Shown one piece after another: positions 1-6,338 of a DNA stretch of 9,930 bases. Numbering within the stretch: position 1 is the first letter of the stretch; each line of letters starts with the position of its first letter. Source of the DNA: GCA-2732805 sp964516605 (GTDB lineage Bacteria; Pseudomonadota; Gammaproteobacteria; Coxiellales; Coxiellaceae). A model generated the notes under the pieces. The model saw only the letters and a list, made by a program, of their open reading frames with translations, made no database searches and was not told where the DNA came from. The stretch lies in the NCBI GenBank assembly GCA_964516605.1, contig CAZFAA010000066.1:1-9930 (forward strand), read 5' to 3'. A program made the translations under genes and the position numbers.

Positions 1-814
1 CACTTCGCCTCCCCATGCCGCCGCTTGGTTGGGCGCGGCGTAAATCGCCATCTGTAAAGATTCCGAGTAAACGTTTTTGATTATCGACAATGAGTGTTAA
101 CCCAAGACGTTTACTCGTCACTTCAACCAAAGCCATACTGACTGTATAGTCTTGGGTGATCATTGGTATGTCTTTGCCCTTATGCATTAAATCAAACGCG
201 GTGAGCAATAAGCGTTTACCTAAACTGCCACCTGGGTGGTTTAATGCAAAATCAGCCGAGGTAAAGCCGCGTGTTTCAAGTAGGGTGATGGCCAGCGCAT
301 CGCCCATGACTAGGGCTGCCGTGGTGCTGGAGGTAGGAGCCAGTCCAAGTGTTCCAGCCTCTTTTTCAACGCCCACATGAAGATGAATATACGCTTGCTG
401 TGCGAGTGTCGATTCACAGTTGCCTGTCATGGAGATAATCGCAATGTGCTGTTGTTTGAGTAATGGGACAATATTCAGCATTTCAGGTGTTTCGCCTGAA
501 TTAGACAGCATTAAGGCCACATCGCCGCGTACAATCATGCCCAAATCACCATGTCCGGCTTCACTCGGATGGACAAAATAAGCGGGGGTGCCTGTGCTGG
601 ACAGTGTTGCGGCAATTTTTTTGCTGATATGACCTGACTTACCGATACCTATGACGGCAACTCGTCCCTTACAATTTAGGATTAAATCGCATGCAGCAGC
701 GAAATGTTCGTCTATCCTCGGTATCAGCTTCTGAATAGATTGAATAGCAGATTCAAGAACTTCCTTGCCTTTTTGGCAGAGCTCTTGGCTCTTTGTTGCT
801 TCAGTGGTAATCAA
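1..814 (-). CDS. kdsD: D-arabinose 5-phosphate isomerase KdsD (3' end cut by the window edge)
   Basis: Cytoplasmic isomerase converting D-ribulose 5-phosphate to D-arabinose 5-phosphate, the first step towards Kdo for LPS. I chose a TTG start at 814. A GAGG Shine-Dalgarno lies 7 nt upstream, an in-frame TAA follows closely upstream, and numbering from this TTG puts the family's key residues exactly where E. coli KdsD has them: K59 (GIGKSGH), H88 (SEAGHGDLG), E111 and H193 (NHPGGSLGKR). An N-terminal SIS domain covers about residues 40-180. The first CBS domain starts near residue 207 (FDLMHKGKDIPMI) and reaches GIFTDGDLRRA at about 251-261. The 271 visible codons lack the second CBS domain (family length is about 325-330). 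The last ten codons (QPSGGMGRRS) are GC-rich and do not look like the family. The gene is divergent from mlaF, as in E. coli apart from the missing yrbG. The ATG-only view hides this gene because of its TTG start. Confidence 0.93.
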   Translation of the reverse strand, partial: MITTEATKSQELCQKGKEVLESAIQSIQKLIPRIDEHFAAACDLILNCKGRVAVIGIGKSGHISKKIAATLSSTGTPAYFVHPSEAGHGDLGMIVRGDVALMLSNSGETPEMLNIVPLLKQQHIAIISMTGNCESTLAQQAYIHLHVGVEKEAGTLGLAPTSSTTAALVMGDALAITLLETRGFTSADFALNHPGGSLGKRLLLTAFDLMHKGKDIPMITQDYTVSMALVEVTSKRLGLTLIVDNQKRLLGIFTDGDLRRAQPSGGMGRRS

Positions 815-851
815 GAATGAACCTCGTTAAATTGGGGATCTATAAAAAATA

Positions 852-868
852 TGCCTAATTTATAGGCA
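852..868. repeat. Short inverted repeat in the kdsD-mlaF divergent region
   Basis: TGCCTA (852-857) and TAGGCA (863-868) are perfect 6-bp inverted arms around a 5-nt centre. The repeat lies about 40 bp upstream of the kdsD start and overlaps the region where a -35 for mlaF would be expected. It could be an operator half-site pair or a short hairpin in the kdsD leader. No regulator can be named from the sequence. Confidence 0.4.
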
Positions 869-887
869 ATGGTCTGTGGTTTGGGCT

Positions 888-895
888 ATTATAAT
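888..895. promoter_or_regulatory. Symmetric -10 element for divergent kdsD and mlaF transcription
   Basis: The 8-bp palindrome ATTATAAT contains a perfect TATAAT on the plus strand (890-895) and another on the minus strand (888-893). It could therefore serve mlaF to the right and kdsD to the left. I see no good -35 hexamer at 16-18 bp on either side and no TG extended -10, so activity may be weak or activator-dependent. Inferred from sequence only. Confidence 0.42.
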
Positions 896-901
896 CAATG
901 T

Positions 902-915
902 ACCTTTTAAAGGGT
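902..915. repeat. Near-perfect palindrome just downstream of the -10, candidate operator
   Basis: ACCTTTTAAAGGGT is a 14-bp palindrome with one mismatched pair. It lies 7-20 bp downstream of the plus-strand TATAAT, over the expected mlaF transcription start, and in the -35 region for leftward transcription. Binding there could affect both promoters. The protein is unknown and chance cannot be excluded in AT-rich DNA. Confidence 0.3.
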
Positions 916-977
916 ATCTTTTCTGTGATGAGGATGGGCTACTTAAATTAAGTTAGAACAAGTTCCAAGGATGGGCG

Positions 978-1040
978 ATGATCAATTTTGACAATCTCCT
1001 TGATGTGGTGTTCAGCACGTGGTTTATGATGGTGCAATGA
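978..1040 (+). CDS. Possible 20-codon leader ORF coupled to mlaF
   Basis: ATG at 978 follows AAGGA (967-971) with a 6-nt spacer, a much better ribosome site than any seen before the mlaF starts. The frame encodes 20 mostly hydrophobic residues, beginning MINFDNLLDVV, and stops at TGA 1038-1040. That stop overlaps the mlaF ATG at 1037 in an ATGA arrangement, the same coupling used at other junctions in this operon. It may be a leader ORF that delivers ribosomes to mlaF. No known peptide is recognised, and a non-coding upstream region that resembles an ORF by chance is the main alternative. Confidence 0.3.
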   Translation: MINFDNLLDVVFSTWFMMVQ

Positions 1041-1846
1041 TGGATATGGATTTAAAAATGGATGCTATAACACTACACAATCTGTCTTTTGCTCGTGAAA
1101 CCAAGTCTATTTTCAATAATCTGTCCTTAACGGTCAAGCGCGGTAGTGTTACAGCCATTATGGGTCCAAGTGGCACGGGTAAGACAACCTTATTGAATAT
1201 AATTGGTGGGCAGCTTAAGCCGGATCAAGGTCAAGTGTATGTGGATGGCATCGACCCTTATACATTACGTAAAAAAGATTTGTATCAGCTACGCCAAAAG
1301 CTTGGAGTGTTATTTCAAGAGGGTGGCTTATTTACAGATTTTAATGTGTATGAAAATGTAGCGTTTCCGCTGCGTCAGCACACACGTTTATGCGAAGAAC
1401 TTATTCGAGATTTGGTGCTCATGAACTTGCAGGCAGTTGGGCTGCGAGGTGCGTGTCAGTTGCGTATTGATGAGTTGTCCGGTGGTATGGCAAGGCGTGT
1501 GGCGATGGCACGCGCTATTATTCTCGGGCCTAAAATTATGTTATATGATGAACCCTTTACAGGCCAAGACCCCATTGGTAAAGGTGTGCTGGTAAAGCTC
1601 ATTCGAGAGTTGAATGATGCGTTAGGTTTAACGTCGGTCCTGGTATCGCACGATGTCCAGGAAACAGCCAGTATTGCTGACTATACTTACATTCTTTCAG
1701 ATGGGGGCATTGTGGGAGCGGGTGAATCAAAAGCTTTGTTGAATGACCGACAGCCTGCAGTGCAGCAATTTTTATGCGGACTACCTGATGGTCCAGTGTC
1801 GTTTCAATACCCCGCACAGGACTTAAGAAAGGAGTTAGGCATATGA
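1037..1846 (+). CDS. mlaF: Phospholipid ABC transporter ATP-binding protein MlaF
   Basis: ATPase subunit of the MlaFEDB complex on the cytoplasmic face of the inner membrane, which powers phospholipid movement between inner membrane and periplasmic MlaC. From ATG 1037 the protein is 269 aa, the E. coli MlaF length. Walker A GPSGTGKTT is at 43-51, the Q-loop (VLFQEGG) at Q94, the signature LSGGMARR at 148-155, Walker B IMLYDEP at 167-173 with catalytic E172, and the switch His in LVSHD at 205. LSGGMARR and the C-terminal GPVSFQYPA are characteristic of MlaF (E. coli GPVPFRYPA). A longer GTG start at 1019 (275 aa) and ATGs at 1040, 1046 and 1058 are possible. None has a strong Shine-Dalgarno, so coupling to the 978-1040 ORF is plausible. 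The stop overlaps the mlaE start. Confidence 0.96.
   Translation: MMDMDLKMDAITLHNLSFARETKSIFNNLSLTVKRGSVTAIMGPSGTGKTTLLNIIGGQLKPDQGQVYVDGIDPYTLRKKDLYQLRQKLGVLFQEGGLFTDFNVYENVAFPLRQHTRLCEELIRDLVLMNLQAVGLRGACQLRIDELSGGMARRVAMARAIILGPKIMLYDEPFTGQDPIGKGVLVKLIRELNDALGLTSVLVSHDVQETASIADYTYILSDGGIVGAGESKALLNDRQPAVQQFLCGLPDGPVSFQYPAQDLRKELGI
1829..1834 (+). promoter_or_regulatory. Ribosome binding site of mlaE inside mlaF
   Basis: AAGGAG lies 8 nt before ATG 1843, inside the last codons of mlaF. It fixes the mlaE start and makes the ATGA overlap a re-initiation site that also has its own Shine-Dalgarno. Confidence 0.6.
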
Positions 1847-2625
1847 TAAAGCTCATTTCCAAAGTAGGTGCGTCGGGCATTTTATTTTGCGCACGCATCG
1901 GGCAAGCAGGGGTATTTTTAGGGCGTAGCCTAATTTCATTTCCAAAAATTCGTCAATTATGGGGTTTGCTTGCAAACCAACTCTATCGGGTAGGTGTTTT
2001 ATCCTTGGTTATTATTGTGCTGTCAGGGCTATTCATTGGTATGGTGGTCGCATTACAAGGTTACAATACGCTCCAAAAATTTGGTGCTGAAGCCGAGCTG
2101 GGGTCGCTATTGGCTTTGGCTGTGGTCCGAGAATTGGGTCCTGTGGTGACGGCATTGTTATTTGCGGGTCGTGCTGGCTCATCACTTACAGCTGAAATTG
2201 GTTTGATGCGTGCTACCAAACAAATTAGTAGTTTGGAAATGATGGCGGTTGATCCTTATTGGTATATTGTTTCCCCACGGTTGTGGGCAGGATTTATTGC
2301 TTTGCCTTTGTTGACGATTATATTTGATTTGGTTTCGATTGTGGGTGGCTATTTTGTGGGGGTCAGTTGGTTGGGCGTGGACTCAGGAGCCTTTTGGTCG
2401 AATATGCAAGCCTCAGTGAGTTTTCATAATGATATCGTAAACGGTATTATCAAAAGTATCGTTTTTGGTGTAGTGATTACGTGGATTGCTGTGTATCAAG
2501 GGTATTATGCAGAGCCCAATGCAGCAGGAATCAGTAGAGCAACAACTAAAAGTGTGGTGTATGCATCATTGATGACGTTGGCATTAGATTTTGTATTAAC
2601 AGCACTCATGATGGGAGGATGGTAA
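1843..2625 (+). CDS. mlaE: Phospholipid ABC transporter permease MlaE
   Basis: Inner-membrane permease (MlaE/DUF140 family) that binds MlaF on the cytoplasmic side and the MlaD ring on the periplasmic side. It has 260 aa, the same as E. coli MlaE. An N-terminal amphipathic stretch precedes a hydrophobic segment at about 50-72 (VLSLVIIVLSGLFIGMVV). The conserved core GSLLALAVVRELGPVV with the AGRAGSSLTAEIG segment follows, then the ATPase-contacting coupling stretch (LMRATKQISSLEMMAVDP). Further membrane segments run to the end. ATG 1843 overlaps the mlaF stop (ATGA) and the gene abuts the GTG of mlaD with no gap, so mlaF, mlaE and mlaD are almost certainly one translational unit. Confidence 0.96.
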   Translation: MIKLISKVGASGILFCARIGQAGVFLGRSLISFPKIRQLWGLLANQLYRVGVLSLVIIVLSGLFIGMVVALQGYNTLQKFGAEAELGSLLALAVVRELGPVVTALLFAGRAGSSLTAEIGLMRATKQISSLEMMAVDPYWYIVSPRLWAGFIALPLLTIIFDLVSIVGGYFVGVSWLGVDSGAFWSNMQASVSFHNDIVNGIIKSIVFGVVITWIAVYQGYYAEPNAAGISRATTKSVVYASLMTLALDFVLTALMMGGW

Positions 2626-3120
2626 GTGAAACAGAATCGGATGATCGAAACGGTCGTAGGTTTATTTTTATTGGCAGGGTTTGTGGCTTTATTGGTGTTG
2701 GCTTTTTGGGTGAGTGGGCTCACTAATATGGGTCGCAGTCATTATTATACTGTGTACGCTGATTTTGATAACATTGGTGGATTAAAGGCGCGTGCTCCGG
2801 TTGCCATTGCGGGTGTGAAGATAGGTAAAGTATCTGCGATCACTTTGGATCCGAAAACATTTAGAGCTCATGTCACGATCGAAATTGATAGAGGGGTGCA
2901 TGATATTCCTTTTGATTCCAGTGCGAGCATTTTAACCCAAGGGTTATTGGGATCGAATTACATAAGTATTTTGCCTGGATTTGAGGAAAAAGAGCTCAAA
3001 CCTGGTGAAGTGATTGAGACGACGCATTCAGCGTTAATTCTTGAAAATATCGTGGGTCAACTGATTTACAATGTTAAAAATGATGATAAAAAGCCAGAAG
3101 CCAGCAAAGATAAGATTTAG
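2626..3120 (+). CDS. mlaD: Phospholipid transporter substrate-binding MCE protein MlaD
   Basis: Membrane-anchored MCE-domain protein. In the family it forms a homohexameric periplasmic ring on MlaE through which lipid passes. It has 164 aa, somewhat shorter than E. coli MlaD (183), mostly at the C-terminus. A single N-terminal membrane anchor spans about 8-30 (ETVVGLFLLAGFVALLV). The MCE domain runs from about 38 to 118, with YTVYADFDNIGGLKARAPV and AGVKIGKVSAI at its start and LTQGLLGSNYISI near its end, followed by a hydrophobic helix (ILENIVGQLIY) and a short charged tail. The start is GTG, directly after the mlaE TAA, with GGGAGG 7 nt upstream (2613-2618). Confidence 0.95.
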   Translation: MKQNRMIETVVGLFLLAGFVALLVLAFWVSGLTNMGRSHYYTVYADFDNIGGLKARAPVAIAGVKIGKVSAITLDPKTFRAHVTIEIDRGVHDIPFDSSASILTQGLLGSNYISILPGFEEKELKPGEVIETTHSALILENIVGQLIYNVKNDDKKPEASKDKI

Positions 3121-3131
3121 CTGAATTTTAC

Positions 3132-3139
3132 AAGGAGGT
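3132..3139 (+). promoter_or_regulatory. Near-consensus Shine-Dalgarno of mlaC
   Basis: AAGGAGGT is an eight-base match to the anti-Shine-Dalgarno region, 4 nt before ATG 3144 in the 23-nt mlaD-mlaC gap. It is the strongest ribosome site in the operon and fixes the mlaC start. It would fit higher output of the soluble shuttle protein than of the membrane complex (inference). Confidence 0.7.
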
Positions 3140-3143
3140 AGGT

Positions 3144-3779
3144 ATGCAACAGGTATTCTTTAAACGTTTTATTCTTTTAGCACTCAGTGTCGTGTTGGCA
3201 ATGAGTTCGCTTATGGTGCGAGCTGATACCATTTCGGATCCACAGGTCTATATGGAGCAAGTCACTGCTCAATTACTTAAAGCACTTGATCAAAATAAGG
3301 CGCAATTAAGCAATAAACATGTTGTGTCAAAAATTATTTATGAAAAAGTAGTGCCTTATTTTGATTTAGGCACGATGTCACGTTCTGTTTTAGGGCGTGG
3401 CTATTGGAGTGAAGCGACCCCTGAGCAGCGCAGTGAGTTTACAAGAGAATTTACAGCGATGATTGTGAATACCTATGCTACAGCGGTTGAGCAATATGAT
3501 GGGGATAAGGTTAAATTTCATCCTCTGCGGACCAATTACAATAATTACCGTTTAATTAGTTTAAGTAGTGATGTGATTCGTCCGAATGGCAATAAGATTC
3601 TTTTGAAATATCAGCTGATTCGCCGTGGCGATCAATGGCGTGTTTACGATTTTAGTATTGAGAACATCAGTATGGTATCCAGCTACCGCTCTCAATTTAG
3701 TGGTGTGCTGCACAAATCGGGTGTGGCGGGTTTGATCGTACGCCTGAAATCTCATAACAGCAAAGTCAATCAGGGTTAG
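3144..3779 (+). CDS. mlaC: Periplasmic phospholipid-binding shuttle protein MlaC
   Basis: Soluble periplasmic lipid carrier (MlaC/Ttg2D family) that exchanges phospholipid between the outer-membrane MlaA-porin complex and the MlaFEDB complex. It has 211 aa, matching E. coli MlaC. A Sec signal peptide is visible: basic start (FKR), hydrophobic core FILLALSVVLAMSSLMV and likely cleavage after VRA near residue 27. The mature part shows family features: YFDLGTMSRSVLGRGYWSEATPEQRSEF around 72-100, then a basic, aromatic-rich beta region (QWRVYDFSIENISMV), where the family forms its lipid pocket. The start is fixed by the strong Shine-Dalgarno. Its TAG directly abuts the mlaB ATG. No mlaA occurs in the window, and it is usually unlinked. 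Confidence 0.95.
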   Translation: MQQVFFKRFILLALSVVLAMSSLMVRADTISDPQVYMEQVTAQLLKALDQNKAQLSNKHVVSKIIYEKVVPYFDLGTMSRSVLGRGYWSEATPEQRSEFTREFTAMIVNTYATAVEQYDGDKVKFHPLRTNYNNYRLISLSSDVIRPNGNKILLKYQLIRRGDQWRVYDFSIENISMVSSYRSQFSGVLHKSGVAGLIVRLKSHNSKVNQG

Positions 3780-4088
3780 ATGATGGTGTTGGTTAATCAA
3801 CAGGAAGGTGAGATGAGTTTGTGTGGTGACATAGGATTCACTCAGGTTGTAGTGCTCTTGCGGGAGTGTCAGGGCTTACTAGCCCAATATCGAAATGGAC
3901 AGCATGTTCACATTAATTTTGCGCAGGTAAAGCAATTAGATGGTTCAATTATTGCACTAATGATAAGTTTGTTGCGTCATGCCAAATCCTTAGGTATAAA
4001 GGTGAATTACACTCACGTACCTGATCATGTCTTGCGCATCTCCGAACTGTATGGAGTCAGAAGTATACTGCCTATTGTCGTGTCGTAA
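3780..4088 (+). CDS. mlaB: STAS-domain protein MlaB of the phospholipid transporter
   Basis: Small cytoplasmic STAS protein that binds MlaF and supports assembly and activity of the transporter in E. coli. It has 102 aa (E. coli 97) and consists of the STAS domain alone. Strand EGEMSLCGDIGF aligns with the E. coli first strand, HVHINFAQVKQLDGSIIALM is the core strand-loop-helix, and HAKSLGIKVNYTHVPDHVLRISELYGV is the C-terminal half. ATG 3780 follows the mlaC stop with no gap and a weak AGGG. An internal ATG at 3813 has a better-looking GGAAGGTGAG before it but would remove part of the first strand, so I prefer 3780. The residue matching the functional Thr52 of E. coli (VDTGG) appears to be Gly55, with Ser56 next to it. 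Confidence 0.87.
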   Translation: MMVLVNQQEGEMSLCGDIGFTQVVVLLRECQGLLAQYRNGQHVHINFAQVKQLDGSIIALMISLLRHAKSLGIKVNYTHVPDHVLRISELYGVRSILPIVVS

Positions 4089-4165
4089 CTTGAATTGGTG
4101 CTTATACACCCAATGCACTTCACAATGCGTTTGGGCGTTTAATTTTTAATAAGGGTTCAATTATC
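4089..4165 (+). other. mlaB-murA spacer with a weak hairpin; no ibaG gene
   Basis: This 77-nt gap is the widest inside the mla-murA-nif3 run. A hairpin can be drawn from CCCAATGCA (4109-4117) to TGCGTTTGGG (4126-4135), with one wobble and one bulge, followed by CGTTTAATTTTTAAT. It resembles a weak intrinsic terminator or attenuator, but the U-tract is broken and the stem is imperfect. AAGGG (4151-4155), 10 nt before the murA ATG, is the ribosome site. E. coli has ibaG/yrbA (BolA family) at this position, and no BolA-like frame fits here. Confidence 0.35.
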
Positions 4166-5461
4166 ATGGATAAACTTGTAATAAGCGGCGGTCATCCTCT
4201 GCATGGTAGCATTCGTGCTTCAGGCGCAAAAAATGCTGTATTACCTATTTTGGCAGCAACGATACTGACATCGCAGCCAGTTACACTTGAGAATATTCCT
4301 CACTTAAATGACGTAACAACGATGATTGAGCTGTTAGGTTATATGGGTGCACGCCTTATGATGGGTGATGGTATGAGTCTTGAAGTGGATGCCAGTGAAA
4401 TCAATTCATTCAAAGCACCTTATGAACTAGTGAAAACCATGCGTGCATCGATCCTGGTATTGGGGCCATTATTAGCGCGTTATGGTTGTGCTGAGGTATC
4501 ACTGCCGGGTGGGTGTGCGATTGGCTCACGTCCAGTTGATTTACATGTCAAATTGTTGCGTGAAATGGGTGCGGTTATTCAAGTTGAAAACGGTTTTATT
4601 AAAGCTTCTGTTGCAGGACGTTTAAAAGGGTGTCGTTTGCATTTTGATATTGTGTCCGTTACAGGTACTGAAAACATTCTCATGGCTGCTGTGCTAGCAC
4701 GTGGTACCAGTATTATTGAAAATGCAGCGTGTGAGCCTGAAGTTGTCGATCTGGCTAATTTTTTAAACTCACTTGGTGCTAAGATTGTTGGAGCAGGTAC
4801 ACCAACGATTACGGTTGAAGGTATTGAAGCCTTGTCGGGTGGCTTGTATCGAGTATTATCAGATCGTATTGAGGCAGGAACGTATTTGATTGCTGCGGCG
4901 ATGACGCGTGGTAGTATTACCATTCGTGATATTAATCCGAGTATTTTATCGATTGTTCTGGAGAAATTACAGGAAGCGGGAGCGCATATTGACACGGGTA
5001 GTGATTGGATTAAGTTGGATATGCGAGGCAAACGTCCACGTGCAGTGAGTATTAGTACAGCTCCTTACCCTAAGATGCCAACAGATATGCAAGCGCAATT
5101 TTTAGCGATGAATGCTATTGCTGATGGTAAATCAACTGTCATTGAAAATATCTTTGAAAATCGTTTCATGCATGTACCTGAGCTAAAGCGTTTGGGTGCA
5201 GACATCACACTCGAAGGCAATACCGCATTTTGTGTGGGTCGCGAATATTTGCAAGCAGCACCTGTGATGGCAACAGATTTGCGTGCTTCAGCAGGTTTGG
5301 TGTTGGCGGCATTGATGGCTCAGGGTGATACAATTGTAGATCGTATTTATCATGTGGATCGTGGTTATGAATGTATTGAAGAAAAATTAACGCAATTAGG
5401 CGCTAATATTCGGCGCATTTCTACTTCTCGGTTTAAGAATAAAAAAACTGTGCCATCATGA
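4166..5461 (+). CDS. murA: UDP-N-acetylglucosamine 1-carboxyvinyltransferase MurA
   Basis: Cytoplasmic enzyme transferring enolpyruvate from PEP to UDP-GlcNAc, the first committed step of peptidoglycan synthesis. It has 431 aa (E. coli 419). Key residues are present: K22-N23 in SGAKNAVLPILAA, catalytic C117 in LPGGCAIGSRPVDLH (E. coli Cys115), and D307 in YPKMPTDMQAQ (E. coli Asp305). A Cys rather than Asp at 117 predicts ordinary fosfomycin sensitivity of the enzyme. The fold is two inside-out alpha/beta repeats, with the domain crossing around 230-240 (SDRIEAGTYLIAA). The excess length is mostly a C-terminal basic tail (RRISTSRFKNKK) after the normal family end. The stop overlaps the next gene's start (ATGA). 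It follows the mla genes as in many Gammaproteobacteria. Confidence 0.97.
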   Translation: MDKLVISGGHPLHGSIRASGAKNAVLPILAATILTSQPVTLENIPHLNDVTTMIELLGYMGARLMMGDGMSLEVDASEINSFKAPYELVKTMRASILVLGPLLARYGCAEVSLPGGCAIGSRPVDLHVKLLREMGAVIQVENGFIKASVAGRLKGCRLHFDIVSVTGTENILMAAVLARGTSIIENAACEPEVVDLANFLNSLGAKIVGAGTPTITVEGIEALSGGLYRVLSDRIEAGTYLIAAAMTRGSITIRDINPSILSIVLEKLQEAGAHIDTGSDWIKLDMRGKRPRAVSISTAPYPKMPTDMQAQFLAMNAIADGKSTVIENIFENRFMHVPELKRLGADITLEGNTAFCVGREYLQAAPVMATDLRASAGLVLAALMAQGDTIVDRIYHVDRGYECIEEKLTQLGANIRRISTSRFKNKKTVPS

Positions 5462-6213
5462 TCTGGCGTGATGAATTAGTTGACTATTTAAATTCCATAT
5501 TAAAGTCGAATAAGTATAGCGATTATTGTCCGAATGGCTTGCAGGTTGCGGGTACGTCTGTTATTCGTAATCTTGTTACCGCTGTCTCAGCAAATCAAGC
5601 CGCGATACAAGAAGCGATTGCTTGTCGCGCTGATGCATTGCTTGTGCACCACGGTTATTTTTGGAAGGGTGAAGATCCTTGCCTTACGCACTTAAAACAG
5701 GCGCGCATTAAATTATTACTCCAGCATGATATCAATCTCATCGCCTACCATCTGCCGCTCGATGAGCATCCAGAGCTTGGGAATAATATGCAGCTAGCAC
5801 GTGTATTAGGTTTGAATGTGCAGGGGCAACTGCACGAAGTAGGGCAGTCTGTGTCAACGTGGTATGGGTATGTGCAGCCTGTGACAGGATCGCTTTTAGC
5901 AGAGCATATTGAGAGGCAATTGCAGCGTAAGCCGTTTTATGTCGAGGGTTCGGTGCCTGTTATTAAAACGGTTGCTTGGTGTACGGGGGCGGCACAGGAT
6001 TTTATTCACGTTGCTATAAAGCATAAATGCGATGCATTTATTACTGGCGAGGTTTCAGAGCGCACCGTAGATATCGCACGCGAATCGGGCATCCATTTTT
6101 ATGCAGCAGGACACTATGCTACAGAACGTTATGGGGTTGCAGCACTCGGTGCGCAGGTAGCGCAGCACTTTGGTTTATCACATCAATTTATTGAAATCTA
6201 TAATCCAATCTGA
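5458..6213 (+). CDS. NIF3/DUF34-family metal-binding protein (YbgI-like)
   Basis: Conserved cytoplasmic dinuclear-metal protein, often annotated 'GTP cyclohydrolase I type 2', though its cellular role is not settled. It has 251 aa, close to E. coli YbgI (247). Metal ligands are all visible: H64-H65 in LLVHHGYFWKG, D102 in YHLPLDEHPELGNN, and H219 and E223 in AAGHYATERYGV. The N-terminal SDYCPNGLQVAG is also typical. ATG 5458 overlaps the murA TGA, and there is no Shine-Dalgarno in the preceding 20 nt, so translation probably depends on coupling to murA. In Pseudomonas, from memory, his genes and algW lie downstream of murA and a NIF3 gene follows, so this may be a condensed version of that order. 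Confidence 0.92.
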   Translation: MIWRDELVDYLNSILKSNKYSDYCPNGLQVAGTSVIRNLVTAVSANQAAIQEAIACRADALLVHHGYFWKGEDPCLTHLKQARIKLLLQHDINLIAYHLPLDEHPELGNNMQLARVLGLNVQGQLHEVGQSVSTWYGYVQPVTGSLLAEHIERQLQRKPFYVEGSVPVIKTVAWCTGAAQDFIHVAIKHKCDAFITGEVSERTVDIARESGIHFYAAGHYATERYGVAALGAQVAQHFGLSHQFIEIYNPI

Positions 6214-6338
6214 TTAATAGGAATTTCCGTTTAAAATAAGCGCATCATGCAGGCTCAGATATGCCGTATAACCGGAAAAAAAAACGTGTTTTTTACTGGC
6301 CAGGAATTGCTATCTGATTGCCACATAGGTTAAAAAAA
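6214..6338. other. Spacer with an A/T hairpin, possible weak terminator
   Basis: Between the NIF3 gene and the permease, CCGG (6272-6275), a run of nine A, a CGTG loop (6285-6288), six T (6289-6294), A and CTGG (6296-6299) form an A/T-rich stem. This could end transcription of the mla-murA operon or act weakly in both directions, but six A-U pairs closed by an imperfect GC base is not a confident terminator. I see no ORF in this spacer. Confidence 0.28.

Noticed and set aside
156..380. Open frame of 74 codons on the plus strand
   Set aside because: It is antisense to kdsD, has no ribosome site and encodes no recognisable motif.
971..991. ATG at 971 as a start for a leader ORF
   Set aside because: It sits directly in the Shine-Dalgarno-like AAGGA and meets a stop after six codons, so the 978 frame is the better candidate.
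3813..4088. Shorter mlaB start at ATG 3813 with GGAAGGTGAG upstream
   Set aside because: It would delete part of the first beta strand of the STAS domain, which aligns with E. coli MlaB from the upstream start.
4579..5031. 150-codon open frame on the minus strand inside murA
   Set aside because: It is a shadow frame of strongly conserved murA coding sequence, with a composition typical of antisense reading.
6237..6270. GCATCATGC-like symmetry upstream of the permease
   Set aside because: The arms are only three bases long around a short centre and are no better than chance.
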